Assembly: GCA_963931805.1 (NCBI GenBank)
Contig: OZ007500.1
Location: forward strand, 86,352,738 to 86,416,737
Reading direction: 5' to 3'
DNA from: Microdon myrmicae
Lineage: Eukaryota > Arthropoda > Insecta > Diptera > Syrphidae
DNA length: 64,000 nucleotides
Shown here: piece after piece, positions 44,790 to 57,110 of the stretch
How the letters are laid out: every line of letters starts with the position of its first letter
Numbering within the stretch: the stretch's first letter is position 1
Program-made: the position numbers and the translations under genes
The notes under the pieces: generated by a model
Databases searched by the model: none
What the model was told of the DNA's origin: nothing
The model's input: the letters and a program-made list of their open reading frames with translations, nothing else

Positions 44790-45117
44790 CCCCGCGCGAG
44801 GGGGGTGGGGGGACAAAAAGGGCAAAGTCTCTGCTTTCAACTCGGCGAAGGCCACAACGATCCTTGTCTCTGTTCAATCCGAGCTGACATGCAATCTCCA
44901 CGTGACACCCCTGGATAGCTACTTTGGCACCCGCCAAGTAGTGAACCAATGCATCCAGAGACATCCTGAGAAAGGTTGGCGCAAGGCTAATAACCTTGCC
45001 CGGAAAAACAAATTATTATGGACAATTTAACAAGTCTCGGATAACGATCGGATACGGTGGAGAGACTTGCCAAATAAGGCCACGACCGGATCCCGGTTGT
45101 AGTGCCGATGATGATGA
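44790..45117 (+). mobile_element. Mini-LINE-D, full length (328 bp)
   Basis: A G-rich start, a 5' block of about 190 bp (AAAGTCTCTGCTTTCAAC... GTAGTGAACCAATGCATCC) with a TACTTTGGC/GCCAAGTA hairpin, then the body GGCGCAAGGCTAATAACC, CAATTTAACAAGTCTCGG, the specific junction block and the LINE-D terminus with (GAT)n. The TSD TGTGAT(C/T)G is at 44782-44789 and 45118-45125. Shares everything but the last roughly 115 bp with no tRNA. The antisense strand of the 5' block is open in both full copies. Confidence 0.82.
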
Positions 45118-45290
45118 TGTGATTGAACAGGTGCCTTCTTCGATGTGGGATGTGATATTCCGTACTATTCAACGCATTCTACGTGGACTGGACTGTGAGA
45201 AGGCAACTGGCCCGGCCGGAATACTAGCAGTAGTCCTTAAGACCTCTGCTCCAGAACTGTGCTACCTGCCGGAAAACCGCTCGAATTCGA

Positions 45291-46234
45291 AATGAGAGCT
45301 TGGAAGATGATGAACGTTCGGAACGTCCAAAAACTGCAACAACTGACGATAACATCAGTAAAGTTCACCAAATGGTGCTAGACGACCACCGAATTATAGT
45401 GAGAGATATAGCAGAGGCTATGAAAATATCCAAAGAACGTGTTTGACACATTTTAAATTAGGCATGAGAAAGCTGTCGGCGCGTTGGGTGCCGCGTTTGC
45501 TCACGTCAGACCAAAAACGTGTTCGAGTGAACATTTTCAACGCTCTGTTGGCGCAGTTTTTGGCGCGATAAATCCGAGTTTTGGCGCCGATTAATTACTG
45601 TCGATAAAACTTGGATACACCATTATACACCCGAAACAAAAATACAATCAAAACAGTGGACTGCAAAGGGGGAGTCGACTCCAAAAAAAAAGCAAAAACT
45701 GTTTTTTCGGCTGGGCAAGTGATGGCACCTGTTTTTTGGGGTGGTCATGGAGTTATCTTAAGTTCAGAAAGGAAAAACCATTACAGGGGCAACGCATCAT
45801 TACTTGACCAACTGAAGGCAGAAATTGCGGAAATACGGCCACATTGGCCACAGAAAATCCTGTTTCACCAAGACAACGCGCCGTTTCACACCTCAGCGAT
45901 TGCCATGTCGAAAATCCACGAATTACGGTTTAAATTGCTTGACCATCCGCCTTACTCACCAGATCTAGCCCCAAGCGACTTCTGTTTGTTCTCTAATCTA
46001 AAGATTGCGATCGGAGGACAGAGATTTTTGTCAAATGGGGAGGCAATCACCTTCGTGAACAGTTATTTTGCGGAGAAAAACGCCGAGTACTATTTGGACG
46101 CGTTAGAGAGGTGGGAGCATCGCTGGGAGAAGTTTGTAGAGTTACAAGGAGACTATGTACAAAAATAAAAATAAATTAAAAAAAAAAAGTCTTGTATCTC
46201 TGTTAGGCCGGAAACTTTTCAGATCACTCTCGTA
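45291..46234 (+). mobile_element. Mariner with long open C-terminal frame (DD34D)
   Basis: 5'-truncated; it begins near ESLEDDERSERPKT (45290-45330, end of the DNA-binding part), then LRKLSARWVPRLL-like (45470). From 45611 to 46168 one frame is open to the natural stop: KAKTVFSAGQVMAPVFW, LFHQDNAPFHTS (second Asp) and HPPYSPDLAPSDF (third Asp) with 34 residues between the two Asp. The first Asp lies in a TVDKTW block in another frame just upstream. The right terminal repeat GGAAACTTTTCAG... CTCTCGTA ends at 46234. The left end is lost. Confidence 0.82.
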
Positions 46235-46239
46235 AGTTC

Positions 46240-47526
46240 TGAGCGACTGGAGCTTAATTATGTGGATCCTGATTAAATTCAGTGGTATCAATTCACCCGG
46301 TATCCAATGTGCTTTGCTTTTTAATCACTCCAAATACTTTCAAACGTTTTAAAGGAATCGCGTAATCTAGCATTGCTAGTTCAACTAGTGTCATGAGCAA
46401 CGCCTGTTGAAAACGCGAGAACTTATTCAAGGACCTAATAATAAAGACGAAAGAAATGATGTGGCTGAGCGTTCTATATTCGTATGATTTTACTACAAGG
46501 CGATTGTCTGTGTTTATCAGTATGCCTAAAGTTAACTTTTATAATGCACACAACTATTTAAAACCAGGAATGCACTCAGCTCAGTTTAGCAACGAACCTG
46601 ATACCTCATTTATAAAAAAGAGATGAACGTTACGGACACGTTACGTTAATCTTCTAAAGACGATATTGTCTTTTTCTTGACGGCTCACTTGTACATCCTA
46701 TCCAGAACATGGACCGTAGAAACGTATTAAAAGGCCGAGCATTGCATATTTGTGTAGTTCGACAACAAAACGATTGTGTGTGTTTATCCGTACATCGAAA
46801 ATTCAAAATTCGCTTTTACTCTGGCGTATGCGCACCCTCTGATTGATAAGTATCATGGAAAAAGTGTTTTGAGACGAGGAGTGCATTTACGAACTTCAGT
46901 TAGCACCGACCCTGATATCCTTCTCAATCTATATATATTACAAGAGATGAACGAGACACGTTACGAACATTCTCTAAAGACTGGATTAAACGACGTACAC
47001 TTTGACCTTCAATAAATTCACGGTTTTTCATATCGTACCGAGTACGTGTATCATGGAAATCTTTGAAAAGATAGAGCACCCCATATTTGTGTTATTCGGG
47101 TGAAGAACAATTCGACCACCTACAGCGCTGTTTCAGATGCTTACCATTTATAGGGATCGAATCTCAATTTAAAAGGCATATACATTTTATAAAGTGTAGT
47201 CAAAGAGGATTGGCTTAAATTCATCTCGAAATAATCGGTTATACTACTAGTTCGAAAATGAGTGCCATGGTATAGCACGGAATTGTCCTTCCATTCGAGT
47301 AGAGATGGAGGTGCGGTAGTAATTCTAGTTCTTCGAAGAAGGAATAAATACAAGTTGTACAACGATCTTATTTGATCGATGAAAATATAATTTTGTGATC
47401 CGTTTGATTGATACACTATAGCTGAGTTAAACGCAACTTCGTAGTTTAACATGATTCCACCACCTTAAATCAATTACGGTAGGGTAAGTACTACAATATC
47501 TCGCAGATTTGTGATGACTTTAAATT
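46240..47526. other. Unassigned region
   Basis: Two loosely similar stretches (46480-46640 and 46740-46990, both with a TGTGTGTTTATC(A/C)GTA block and a CGATTGT motif) suggest an old duplicated repeat. No gene is supported. Confidence 0.4.
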
Positions 47527-47583
47527 TCATCACCATCATCGGCACTACAATTGGGATCCGGTCTTGGCCTTATTTAGCAAGTC
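47527..47583 (-). mobile_element. 57-bp 5'-truncated SINE/LINE-D tail with TSD
   Basis: Only the shared terminus and (GAT)n are present. The flanks G(A/G)CTTTAAATT at 47516-47526 and 47584-47594 form an 11-bp TSD with one mismatch. Confidence 0.85.
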
Positions 47584-47599
47584 GGCTTTAAATTACACC

Positions 47600-49150
47600 G
47601 TCTTTAAAATTTGGGGATACTCTTCCTGAACAAAGCTTGCGAGAGTCAGAAAACAAATCACCAGCAAAGCCAGGTCAATCATTTAGAATTGTTTAAAAAT
47701 GTCGACAGCGTTGGTTTTTGTTGTTGTTCATGATATAAAACGAGTCAGTTGCATTCGGCCACTCAATTGGGCCGTGCGTCTGTGCCAAGATAATTTAATG
47801 ATAATAATATAATGTAATCCTTAACTCAAGTAATCGTGATCTGTGGATCGCGTTAAGTAAAGTTGTGCTATTTTATTTTAAACACACATCAATAAAATTT
47901 CAATTTTACAACAAAAACAGAGTAAACCAATATGGTAATTTCGTGTTTGTAAAAACCATCAGGCACTCAATTCACCGACTTTTACTCATTTCCTTGACCG
48001 ACTTGTAATTGAAAACTCCTTAATTTCCGTTACCCGCGCGTGATCCCCCCCGCCCCTCTTCCGCTAACCTCGTCGCTTTGCTATCACTGTAACCCACAGA
48101 CCGCTAGGGGTGACGTTCAACTTCTTGCCTTTGCTCTTAAGGGAAACAAGTAACGCCGGCACGATCACACGGTATGTATGTATTATTGTGTATTTGTAAC
48201 AATTTTATCTGAAGAAAAAAACTCAGGCGGCACGGCAACGACCATATTTGAATACATTCTGGTCTAGAATTTATTTACGATCTTATTGACCGAGAGCCGG
48301 GAGTGGAGAAAAGCGCCCAGGCCGTGCCAGAACGATGCAAATATTATACTACGTACATTCTGCTATACAATTTGTATATGAACTTATCGAATGGGTTCAA
48401 GAGAACGGAACGCAAGCGGCGCGACACAACGCGAAAATCGCCTTGTGGGAATTATAAACACAAATTCTGATTCCCTGGCACGAGGATCTCTGTGATCGAA
48501 ACAACGCACAGATAGCATCATCTTGTCTGAAAGGTTTTGAAATATGAAAACGCTGTGGGGTTGTTGCTTTTTCCTTCGTATCTTAGGATTCTCGCACTCC
48601 ATCCGATCGAGTATTTCTCAAGGGTCTCGTAGAGTCGCCACAGATTCCCATGACTATCTTGATGTCATCGAAATTCAATTCAGAACATTTCATTTCACCA
48701 GAGTAATTACATTTCAAGTTATTCTCGAGGTGATTTTGGAAACTCTCTCGATATCGGACCCCATCTGAATTATATTAAAACCTTTAAAATGAAGAATGCA
48801 AAGTTAGTTATTGGTTTTTTCCTCTCATTCCGTGATTTATGTTTGACTGTCGTCAGTGAATATTTTGCCGCTAACCGGATGACATCAAATTTATTCAGTT
48901 TAAAACAAATGCATGTACTCGTACTGAATAAGTTGACGGTCTTAATCACCTTGTGTAGCTTATCTTTGATTGCGCTGTATAGCTCTATACGATCCAGTAT
49001 TTGAGACCTGCCCCCCTTCCTTGAAGCCGAATTTTAATGAAGCCTTAGATAGTTGCCGCCTGAGTGGATCTTTCGGATTTTTGACCCGAATTGTTCGTTT
49101 TAGTTTTCGCATTACATTTTATTTAAAAGTTTGTATAGAAAATCTAATAA
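47600..49150. other. Unassigned region
   Basis: No supported gene. A C-rich patch at 48045-48060 and several small frames are present without similarity I recognise. Confidence 0.4.
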
Positions 49151-49152
49151 TA

Positions 49153-49352
49153 TCCTCGATAGTATAGCGGTTAGTATACCCGCCTGTCACGCGGGAGACC
49201 GGGGATGGATTCCCCGTCGGGGAGCCTCTGGCGCAATACTAATGACCTTGCCCGGAAAAACCAAATCATTATGGAAAATTTAACAAGCCTCAGGACTTGC
49301 TAAATAAGGCCAAAACCGGCTCCCGGTAGTAGTGCCGATGATGATGATGATA
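49153..49352 (+). mobile_element. tRNA-Asp SINE, full length, B box mutated
   Basis: A plus-strand copy with a complete tRNA-Asp head (49153-49224). The B box reads GGATGGATTCC instead of GGTTCGATTCC, which should weaken its Pol III promoter. Body, shared terminus and (GAT)n follow. The TSD is not clear. Confidence 0.9.
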
Positions 49353-49759
49353 GATAAAAATTACCTAAATTACTTCGTTTTATTTCAAATTAACTATATG
49401 GAAGTATAAATTAATTCTATTTGACATGATTAACATTTTACATTGTGTTCCGGTCAACCAACAATCATTTCTTATGAGCGATCAAAGCTAATTGATTCAC
49501 ATACCACGGACAACAACAAAATCCGACGCTATCGAAATTTCTCTAGAATTCTCAAAGCGATGGCTTTCCTGCTGTTTTCTCCCATTGTCATGTTTACGAA
49601 TTAATATTCCTAGGACTGTCGAGAAGTAAATTTTAGAATTGTACGGTGGTGTAAAAATATTGTATAATACCTAGAATTTTAAAAACAATTTAAAGCCTCC
49701 ACAGATTTAGTGCGGGAAACCAGCCAGCGAACTGAACGCATTGACCCTTTTTATTATAA

Positions 49760-50703
49760 ACTTACATGGAAGACATTGAAGATAACAGAAAGAATGTGGA
49801 GATGACAGAGACTGAGAGTGAGAGTGAAAGTGAGAGTGTGAAAGAGAGAGAGAAAGAGAGAGAGGGGGGGGGGGGGGGGGGGTGGCAGTGAGAATGTGGA
49901 AATGATAGGGAGAAACTAGAGATAAGAGGGAGAAAGTGGAAATGATAGGAAGAAATTAGAGATACGAGGGAGAAGGCAACGATGACAGGGAGAAAGTAGA
50001 GTTGACAAGAAAAGAGTGGAGATGACACGGGAAAAAGTGGAGATGATAACGACACAGTGGTGATGATACGGAGAAAGTGGAGATGATATGGAGAAAGTGG
50101 AGATGACAGGGGAGAAAGTGGAGATGAGGTGATGATATGGAGAAAGTGGAGAAGACTGGTAACAACTGGAGATGATAAAAACACGGTGGTGATGGTACGA
50201 AGAAAGTGGAGAAGACAGGCAAAAAGTGGAGATTGTAAAGACACTGCGGCGATGATATGAACAAAGTGGAGATGACAGGCAAAAAGTCGAGATAATAAGA
50301 ACACGGTGGTGATGATACGTAGAAAGTGGAGATGACAGCCAAATAGTGGAGATGAAAATGACACGGTGGTGTTGATATTGAAAAAGTGGAGATGAGGTGA
50401 TGATACGGAGAAAGTGGAGAAGGCAGGCCATAAGCGGAGATGATAAAGACACTGTGGCGGTGATACGCACAAAGTGGTGATGATATGGAATAAGTAGAGA
50501 TGATATGGAATAAGTGGAGATGATATGGAGAAAGTGGAGATGACAGACAAAAAGTGGAGATAATAAGGGCCCGGTGATGATATTGAGCAAGTGGGAATGA
50601 CAATCAATAAGTCGATATGGTAAGGACAAAGTGGATATAATAGAAAGAATGTGGAGATGACAGGGAGAAAGTAGAGATGATATGGAGAAAGTAGAGATGA
50701 CAT
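49760..50703. repeat. Purine-rich minisatellite (GTGGAGATGA family)
   Basis: About 940 bp of degenerate units built on GTGGAGATGA(T/C)A(T/G)GGAGAAA, roughly 18-21 bp, with higher-order alternation of GACAC(G/T)GTGG. A G run of about 19 lies at 49864-49882. Because the minus strand almost lacks stop codons, three overlapping frames stay open for more than 200 codons. These are not genes. It abuts the A-tail end of LINE-B. Confidence 0.9.
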
Positions 50704-52556
50704 TTTTTTTTTTTACACTAACGCGCGCACAAAAGTGGGATTTTCGAGTACCCTTAAATGTCAGAGTACAGTGCGGGCAGACGGCGAGGAAGTGGACAAA
50801 GAGAGGAGGTATCAATGCATATTGATTTGAATGTCTGGCCATTATAACTACGAGGAAACCCACGATCAGGTAGAGCATTCCACATTAGTATGGTTCGGCT
50901 AAAGAATGTCTCTCTATGTTTATCTGAGCGCCTGAAGTTGACTTCCAACATGAATTGATGCGCATTCACAGATTGACGGGTATCGCGGAAAAATGTCTGA
51001 AAAAGCAGAACAAATTCAGCAAGTTCATTTGAGCAACGACCGTAATAATACCTATACAAAAGTCACAGGCATGATACGTTGCGCCTAACGACGGAATTGA
51101 ACGGCTTACGGCTAGATCCCCAATAACTTTCACTGCTTGTTTTTGCATCCTATCGAGCATTTGTACCGCCGTTTTGGATGCACCTGATCAAATATGTGAG
51201 TTGAACTTCATTTTGGGACGAATATACCCCTTGTAAATAATTTCCAGGTTGGATGGAGTGAAGTATTTTTTACATCTCTTAAGGAACCCCATACATACTG
51301 CATTTTTCACATTTCAAATATAGGTCATTCCAATTATGTGCCCAATTAGTTCGAGGATTGATAGTTCATTGGCTTCGTCGATGCGAGTGCCGTTCATCGG
51401 CAGTATATTTACTTTAGGGTTCGCCTTTGACGACAAGAGGCAGCACTGTGTTTTGATGGCATTGAATTGTACTCGGTTAGATAATCCCCATTGATTTATC
51501 TTGTTGATCTCGAAATTCAATGTATTAAACATAACCTGTTGATTGGCAATGAGGTTCGAAGAGTTTGGTCGGGAATGTTTATATGAGTATGGGAAACTCA
51601 ACGTGGTATTTAGGCGAATTTTTTATTTATCGATGCAGGTGTTCCGCCGAACACTGTTTGGGGATAAGTCACCTTTTTTTCATCTGGCGATATGCCTTTA
51701 TTTATTATTAAATTACAAAACAGGGATTCACGGCGAAACACTTGGTTTTTTCCTATTTTTTTTCCGACACTTTTTAAACGATACGCGCACCGACACACTC
51801 GTCCTCGTTTTCCTCTTCTTGAGGATCTTTCTACCTCGAACGCTGTAACTGGACTGGTGAAACGAATTTTTCTCCAGGGATGAGAAACTCACCCGGTTGT
51901 TCTTCCTTTCTCTTCCGTTTTCTTATCCCTTGGTGCCCTCTCTTTACCAAGGGATTCCTCCTTTCCAGGAGATCGCACCCTCACTTGTCCTACGATTTCG
52001 TATGCACCCCACACACAGACGCAACGTTGCTCTCCGTGTGGCCGGATATGCTGAGGATCGTCAGGATTTTTTCACATCGGTGGTATCCCTTTGTGTACAT
52101 TAGCCGCGTGTGTCCCTGGTGATTTCCTCGGTCGAAGACATTATCTTTGGCTGCGATATTTACATGGTTTTTATTTCCTTGTAGGAACAGTGTCGGTTGT
52201 TTGGTTTAGTGTTTAACCTCTGTTCCCACAATAGTCCTTTCCATAAGGAAAACCAAATTGCGGTTGGTTCAACGAAATGTCATACATTTGTTTATTCCTT
52301 GGCCATACATTTATCGCCTGGGATTTTTCTGGCTGTCGGCGTCTGGCGGTACCGCGCCGGCCACTTATGTTTGCCCAGCTAATGTCTGTGGGCACGTGGG
52401 GTTGAGGACACGGTATGTATGTCCCCTTCGGCTAGGTGAAAGGTATTTAACCCCACAGTGGTTTGTGCAGTTCGCGAGACCGCCACACTATCATCAGCAA
52501 ACGAGTGAATTGGGCTTTGGGTAATAGACAACAAATCATTTATAAAGATGAGGAAG
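50704..52556 (-). mobile_element. LINE-B copy (minus), split by an LTR-like insert
   Basis: The 3' end is at 50704 (T run, then reversed GCGCGCGTTAGTGT and TTTAAGGGTAC). Leftward translation from 51600 gives SRPNSSNLIANQQ, NINQWGLSNRVQFNAIKTQCCL, SILELIG-like, then LDRMQKQAVKVIGDLAV and FRYYYGRCSNEL-like blocks. The RT motif C region (SFADDS) is cut by the insert at 51613-52488 and resumes at 52489-52556 (IFINDLLSITQSPIHSFADDS). Frames are broken. Confidence 0.8.
51613..52488. mobile_element. LTR-B-like insertion in LINE-B
   Basis: At 51640 a TGTTCCGCCGAACACTGTTTGG start matches LTR-B, and the insert ends GCGAGACCGCCACA at 52488. LINE-B reads continuously if this segment is removed (AACTCAACGTG then CTATCATC). 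The 27 bp before the TG are unexplained. The interior is diverged from the other LTR-B copies. Confidence 0.5.
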
Positions 52557-52559
52557 AAG

Positions 52560-53030
52560 TCGTGGAGAGCATGCCCAATTGGCGAACAACTCGCCCTGAA
52601 TCTTTCTACGAACAAGGGATATTAAAGCTTCGAAATCTGTAGCAAAAGTGTGTAGATCACGCAGGAAACTACACTGAAAAATGTTGATAGTATGTAACAT
52701 TATTCAATAAAGGTGTAAAAAGAAATTACCGTTTATATTTGATTAACCCTCGTATTATTTATTCCTATAAAATTGACGTAATATTTGGAATTAATTCCAA
52801 GAATTTTTGGCCCGCCGCAGTAGAAAATGAACATGACTCACTTTGAGAGGCTCACCTGTCACTAGTTTGTGTATGAAGTTTCGTAACATTTCGTCCATGC
52901 CTTTACAAGCTACAGTCGTTTGAGCGACGCTACTTTCGCCTTCGCAACAAAAAAGGAAAAACAGGAAAATCGCATCTTCATCAAACATGGTTTTTATTAA
53001 TGGGAAAAACTTCTGACAATCATTGCAATG
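52560..53030. other. Unassigned region
   Basis: AT-rich sequence between LINE-B and a mariner. No supported feature. Confidence 0.4.
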
Positions 53031-53034
53031 GTTG

Positions 53035-54165
53035 AAAAATTGCTCCTTCGAGAACAACAGTTTATGGGTGGTTTAGTGGATTTAGGATAGGTCGTGCAAG
53101 CACAGAAGACACACTCCGCTCTGGAAGATCAAAAGAGACTACGAATGCGGAAATCGTAAAGCAAGTGTATCGAGAGTCGTTTTGAGTGGTCGTAAAGTGA
53201 AGTTGTGCGATTTAGCTTTTTTAAAAGAACGGGTGTTATAACATTTTGCACGATCTTTTGGAGATGAAAAAGCTATCGGTGTGATGTGTGCCGCTTTTGC
53301 TGACCGTCAACCAACACACGAGGGCTTTGATGATTCAATGGCCGGTTTGGCGGCGTTGCAGCGTAATCGAGGCGACTTTTTTCGACGTTTTGCGATGATG
53401 GATGAAACGTGGGGCCCACTACCATACACCTGAGTCCAATAGGCAGTCTGGAGAGTGGCTGGACAGCCACGAACGCCGAAAAAAGCGGTCAAAAGACCAA
53501 AGCTCGACCCAGAAGGTTATGGCCTTCCTTTTTTTTTTTTGGGATGCGGGTGGCATAATTTTCATGGATTACCTACAGAAGGGAAGAACAGGCAGAGGAA
53601 AGCATTATGCAGCGTTATTAGACAAACTGAACTAGGAATTAAAATTTAACAAGCCTCAGGACTTGCTAAATAAGGCCAAGACCGGTTCCCGGTTGTAGTG
53701 CCGATGATGATGATGAACTAGGAAATAAAGAAAAAACGGACCCATATGGCGAAGAAAAAAGTTCGGTACCAACACGATAATGCACAGTCACACACGTCCT
53801 TGAAAGCGAAGACCAAATTAGACCAACTACGATTTGAATTGGTTGCTCACCCACTGTATTCTCCAGACAGTACCCCCAACGGCTATTATATGTTCCCAAA
53901 CCTTAAGCGGCGGGGCCAGGGAAAGAGATTCAGATCGAATGACGGTCATCGTGGAAACCGAGCCGTATTTCCAAGGCTTCGACGATTCGTACTACAGTAA
54001 GGGCATCGAAATGTTGGAAAACCACTATACAGAGTGTATCGATCTCGAAGCCAAAGATGAGGAGGTTGAATATAACTTTGCCCAAAAAACGCTTGCTTTC
54101 ATTTAAACTCCTGAGACTTATCGGCCTATATAGTAAATGTGTGAATAGAACTCTCTTAAGAAAAA
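53035..54165 (+). mobile_element. Mariner copy, degraded, with SINE inside
   Basis: Blocks in order: FRIGRASTEDTLRSGRSKE (end of the DNA-binding part, 53085), a KLSVRCVPLL-like piece (53265), MMDETW (first Asp, 53395), DAGGIIFMDYLQKGRTGRGK (53545), then a 75-bp SINE piece, YQHDNAQSHTS (second Asp, 53765), HPLYSPDSTPNGYYMF (third Asp changed to Gly, 53850) and NHYTECIDLEAKDEEVE (54030). Several frameshifts. Inactive. Confidence 0.8.
53639..53713 (+). mobile_element. 75-bp 5'-truncated SINE with 11-bp TSD
   Basis: Only AAAATTTAACAAGCCTCAGG, the shared terminus and (GAT)n remain. The TSD TGAACTAGGAA is at 53628-53638 and 53714-53724. It splits the mariner between first and second catalytic Asp. 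Confidence 0.92.
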
Positions 54166-54169
54166 CGTC

Positions 54170-57110
54170 TCCTACACAGTATTATAAATTTAAACATAAT
54201 ATTGATACTATAATTAGTCAGTCTTGTCGTTGCCTGAAATAGAATAGCTAGCTATTTATGGTACTGTTCTTTTGGTTCATACAATTTTACAGCAACACAA
54301 ACTTGAACGAATTAACGTCTTCCAACAAAGGTGCTAATTATGAATTAACGAAGGTCACAATTTAGGAGACATCATTGTTCATGTAATGAAGCGATATAAT
54401 TTTTTATTCGAACGCAATTTATAAGTCTGCAACCAGTATTCGGAATTCGGAAACACGCCACTGAATAAAGTTAGACGACATAAATTTAATTTACGTTATT
54501 GCGTGCCGGAATTGTATTCGTACTTATATTCCAATAAATTACTTCATTTTCTCACGTAATTTGTGTCATATCGCCTCATACTCAAATGTGTTGTCCACAA
54601 GTAGTCTCCGCGGCTTATAGAAATACCACTAAGCAAATAATATAATCACGAATCAAATAGGAAGGATTATAATTGTTTTTGAAGGCTGTACTTGAGACAT
54701 GCCACTCACCATTGATACCCATGTCACTCTCAGCGTTTGACGTGCATGCATAGGAAAGTCCATACGCAAATTCAGTGCGTATCCGCGGTTGGAATATGCC
54801 TTCATTTGAAGACAAACTTGTTTGTGTTGACTTGTTTCACAACTTGACAGTAGTCGTCGATAATAAATTCCTTATATTTTACATATTAAATGACTGTATT
54901 GTTGTGGGCCCCAAAGTGCTGCCCCTTACAATAAGGAATAAATTGATTATTCATAAGGATATCACGTTGCGCGTGGGTGTATAAAAACTTCAGGGATTGT
55001 TGGGTAAGTCCAAAATCTATTATTTAAATGGATGGATCAGAAATGAAAAACTCCTCATCGTATCCATTGTGCAGACTTCAACTTAAATTTTATTGATTTT
55101 TCAATCGTAAAGCACAAGCCACAGACAATAAGGTTAGAGGAAAACGAACCGAACCAAAGGTAAAGAAACGCGATGTATCGAATTCAAATAAAAGGACTTT
55201 ACAGTGGAAAATAGAAAAAATAAATATAAATTTGTAGTACGAAAGGACAGCCCTGGCCAAGTAGATGTTCAACAGAAAACCAAAAACAAAAAGCAACAAA
55301 AAAATCAATAACAATCGAGAATGGAAACCGACAAACAAAAAAAAAAAAAAAAAGGGAAAGGAACAACCCACCATATGTTGTCCAGGTTAAAATTTAATGA
55401 AAACACTCTTGCTAATGATTAATGAAAATAAGTGAAGGAACGTTATGTTATTGGATGCCATCGACGCCCATTCCAGTTTATTTAAAATGCAACACAACTA
55501 CAAGGACACTTTGACTTTATGAATGTCATCCTCTTTACCTCAACTGTTATTCACTTGGAATGTTAGCACTTTTTCTGTGATATTATCAGTCTAGAAGGAT
55601 ACCAACCATTCAATTATTTTCACTTTGCTTTGACCTTATTATCTTTAAGGACATTCAGGGAGTTAACCAAGTCTTTAATTTATTTATATGCTCTCGTTGT
55701 TTTAAATTTTAATTTATAAGTCTACACTTGTATAATACGTGCACTACTTTCAACCGGATCAACAATGAAATGTTTAAACAATTTCAGATAAATATATATA
55801 TGAGGTTGATGGAGTACGCCTTGTGCCGGCAAGAACCCTAACAACAGGCAACCTGAGTGTAACTGATAACCGTGAACCTTGGAGCAAAGGAGCCTGCCAG
55901 AAGAATATGTTTTTTATTACTGTTTTTTTTAATGTTGTTATTTTTTTGCACTTTCAACCCCGAAAGCTAAAAATCTCGAAAGAGAAGCATTTGATTGGTT
56001 GGTGAGGAGTAAAGTGCCAGAAAAGCTTTTTGCTATCCTTGTCAGTTTGTGGTAGTTGAACGGCAATGACGACAACCATCGAAGAGCCAGAGCTTCAACA
56101 CCGCAAGCTCACTAACTCGTATATTTTTCTGCGATAAAGTGACTGAACACAATATCCTGAAACCTTTTATATTATTATTTATAATCATTTTCGTTGCAAA
56201 AAATAAATTAACAATACTGGCCAATTTCTTGTTGTCCATGAAACAACATATTCTGGCAAAAATATATTCTACGGAAAACTTTTATCAACCAGCAAGAGGT
56301 AGACGTCCTACAAGTAAAAGTTGCCGGCCGGCGAGAGGATACTAACCTCACAATATACAAATAAAAACGATACAAATAACGCACGACGAAGGCTTTGGAA
56401 ATTGCTTCAATTAACGAGGCTATATCCGAACATAATGAAGGCTCTATCCATTTCAGAGGAAACGCACGAGCATAGAAACTGATCATAGTGTCCTTGGCTA
56501 TTATTAGCTTTAAACGACCAAGGTTCTTTGATACCCTCTTCCACCGCTCTCTCCGCCGTCTTTTCGGGCATGCACACTTCTTTAACACTTACGAATATCA
56601 CACCAAGAGAACCTCTTATGTGCGCTTCTTATATAGAGACAAAAATGAAATGACAAACAGATTCATAACATCAAGAGAGACATTTCATTAAACAAGGATA
56701 TAGGTACACATAGCAACAGGGAACATTTTAGATGCTGCTGTAGACGGAAGCCGCAGAAATTTTAAACGCCTATCAAGGACATTCCAGGAACAGACATCAC
56801 AAATCTCTACACAGAATACGTGGCAGATGCAATTATCTTAATACTCAATTAGAAGATTGATTAGTGGTGGACAACGATGTATCTCCCTGTTCAAGTTACA
56901 GGCAGACAAGGCGAATACTTTTATCGCCGTTTTACGTTCTTTTTGCTTTACATCCTGTTTATTTTAAGGCACTTAAACTAATAATACACGAATAGAATTT
57001 TAAATAATTTTTTTCTCCAGCGATAATTACGCAACGTATTAATTTGCCACATACGTCATTTTGTTCGCCTGAGATTTAACTACAAACACACACAAGTTGA
57101 GTCCTCCAAA
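54170..57110. other. Unassigned AT-rich region
   Basis: The longest stretch without a recognisable element. It has an A run of about 18 bp at 55339-55357 and several frames under 130 codons with no family resemblance. Possibly unique host intergenic or intronic DNA. Confidence 0.4.

Larger units (their letters stand above)
42320..45290 (+). mobile_element. LINE-A copy (plus) carrying four insertions
   Basis: The 5' end (TTAGAATATATTCACAGCTAG at 42350) and leader are followed by an endonuclease with ILALTET, IVILGDFNRRNSGW and WVVHSNRIGEASRLAEMF blocks (43540-43900), KPWFNKKCEEITAAKN (44260), then LFPP and DAGLLEPAVIAP (44680-44790) and RTIQRILRGLDCEKATGPAGI (45160). Insertions are LINE-C (42382-42584), the tRNA-like repeat (42899-43165), a tRNA-Asp SINE (44467-44640) and mini-LINE-D (44790-45117). 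It ends at about 45290 against a mariner. No RT palm remains. Confidence 0.8.

Noticed and set aside
49762..50878. Three overlapping minus-strand ORFs of 215-320 codons
   Set aside because: They are produced by a stop-poor tandem minisatellite read in all frames. The peptides are repetitive shifts of one another and show no domain.
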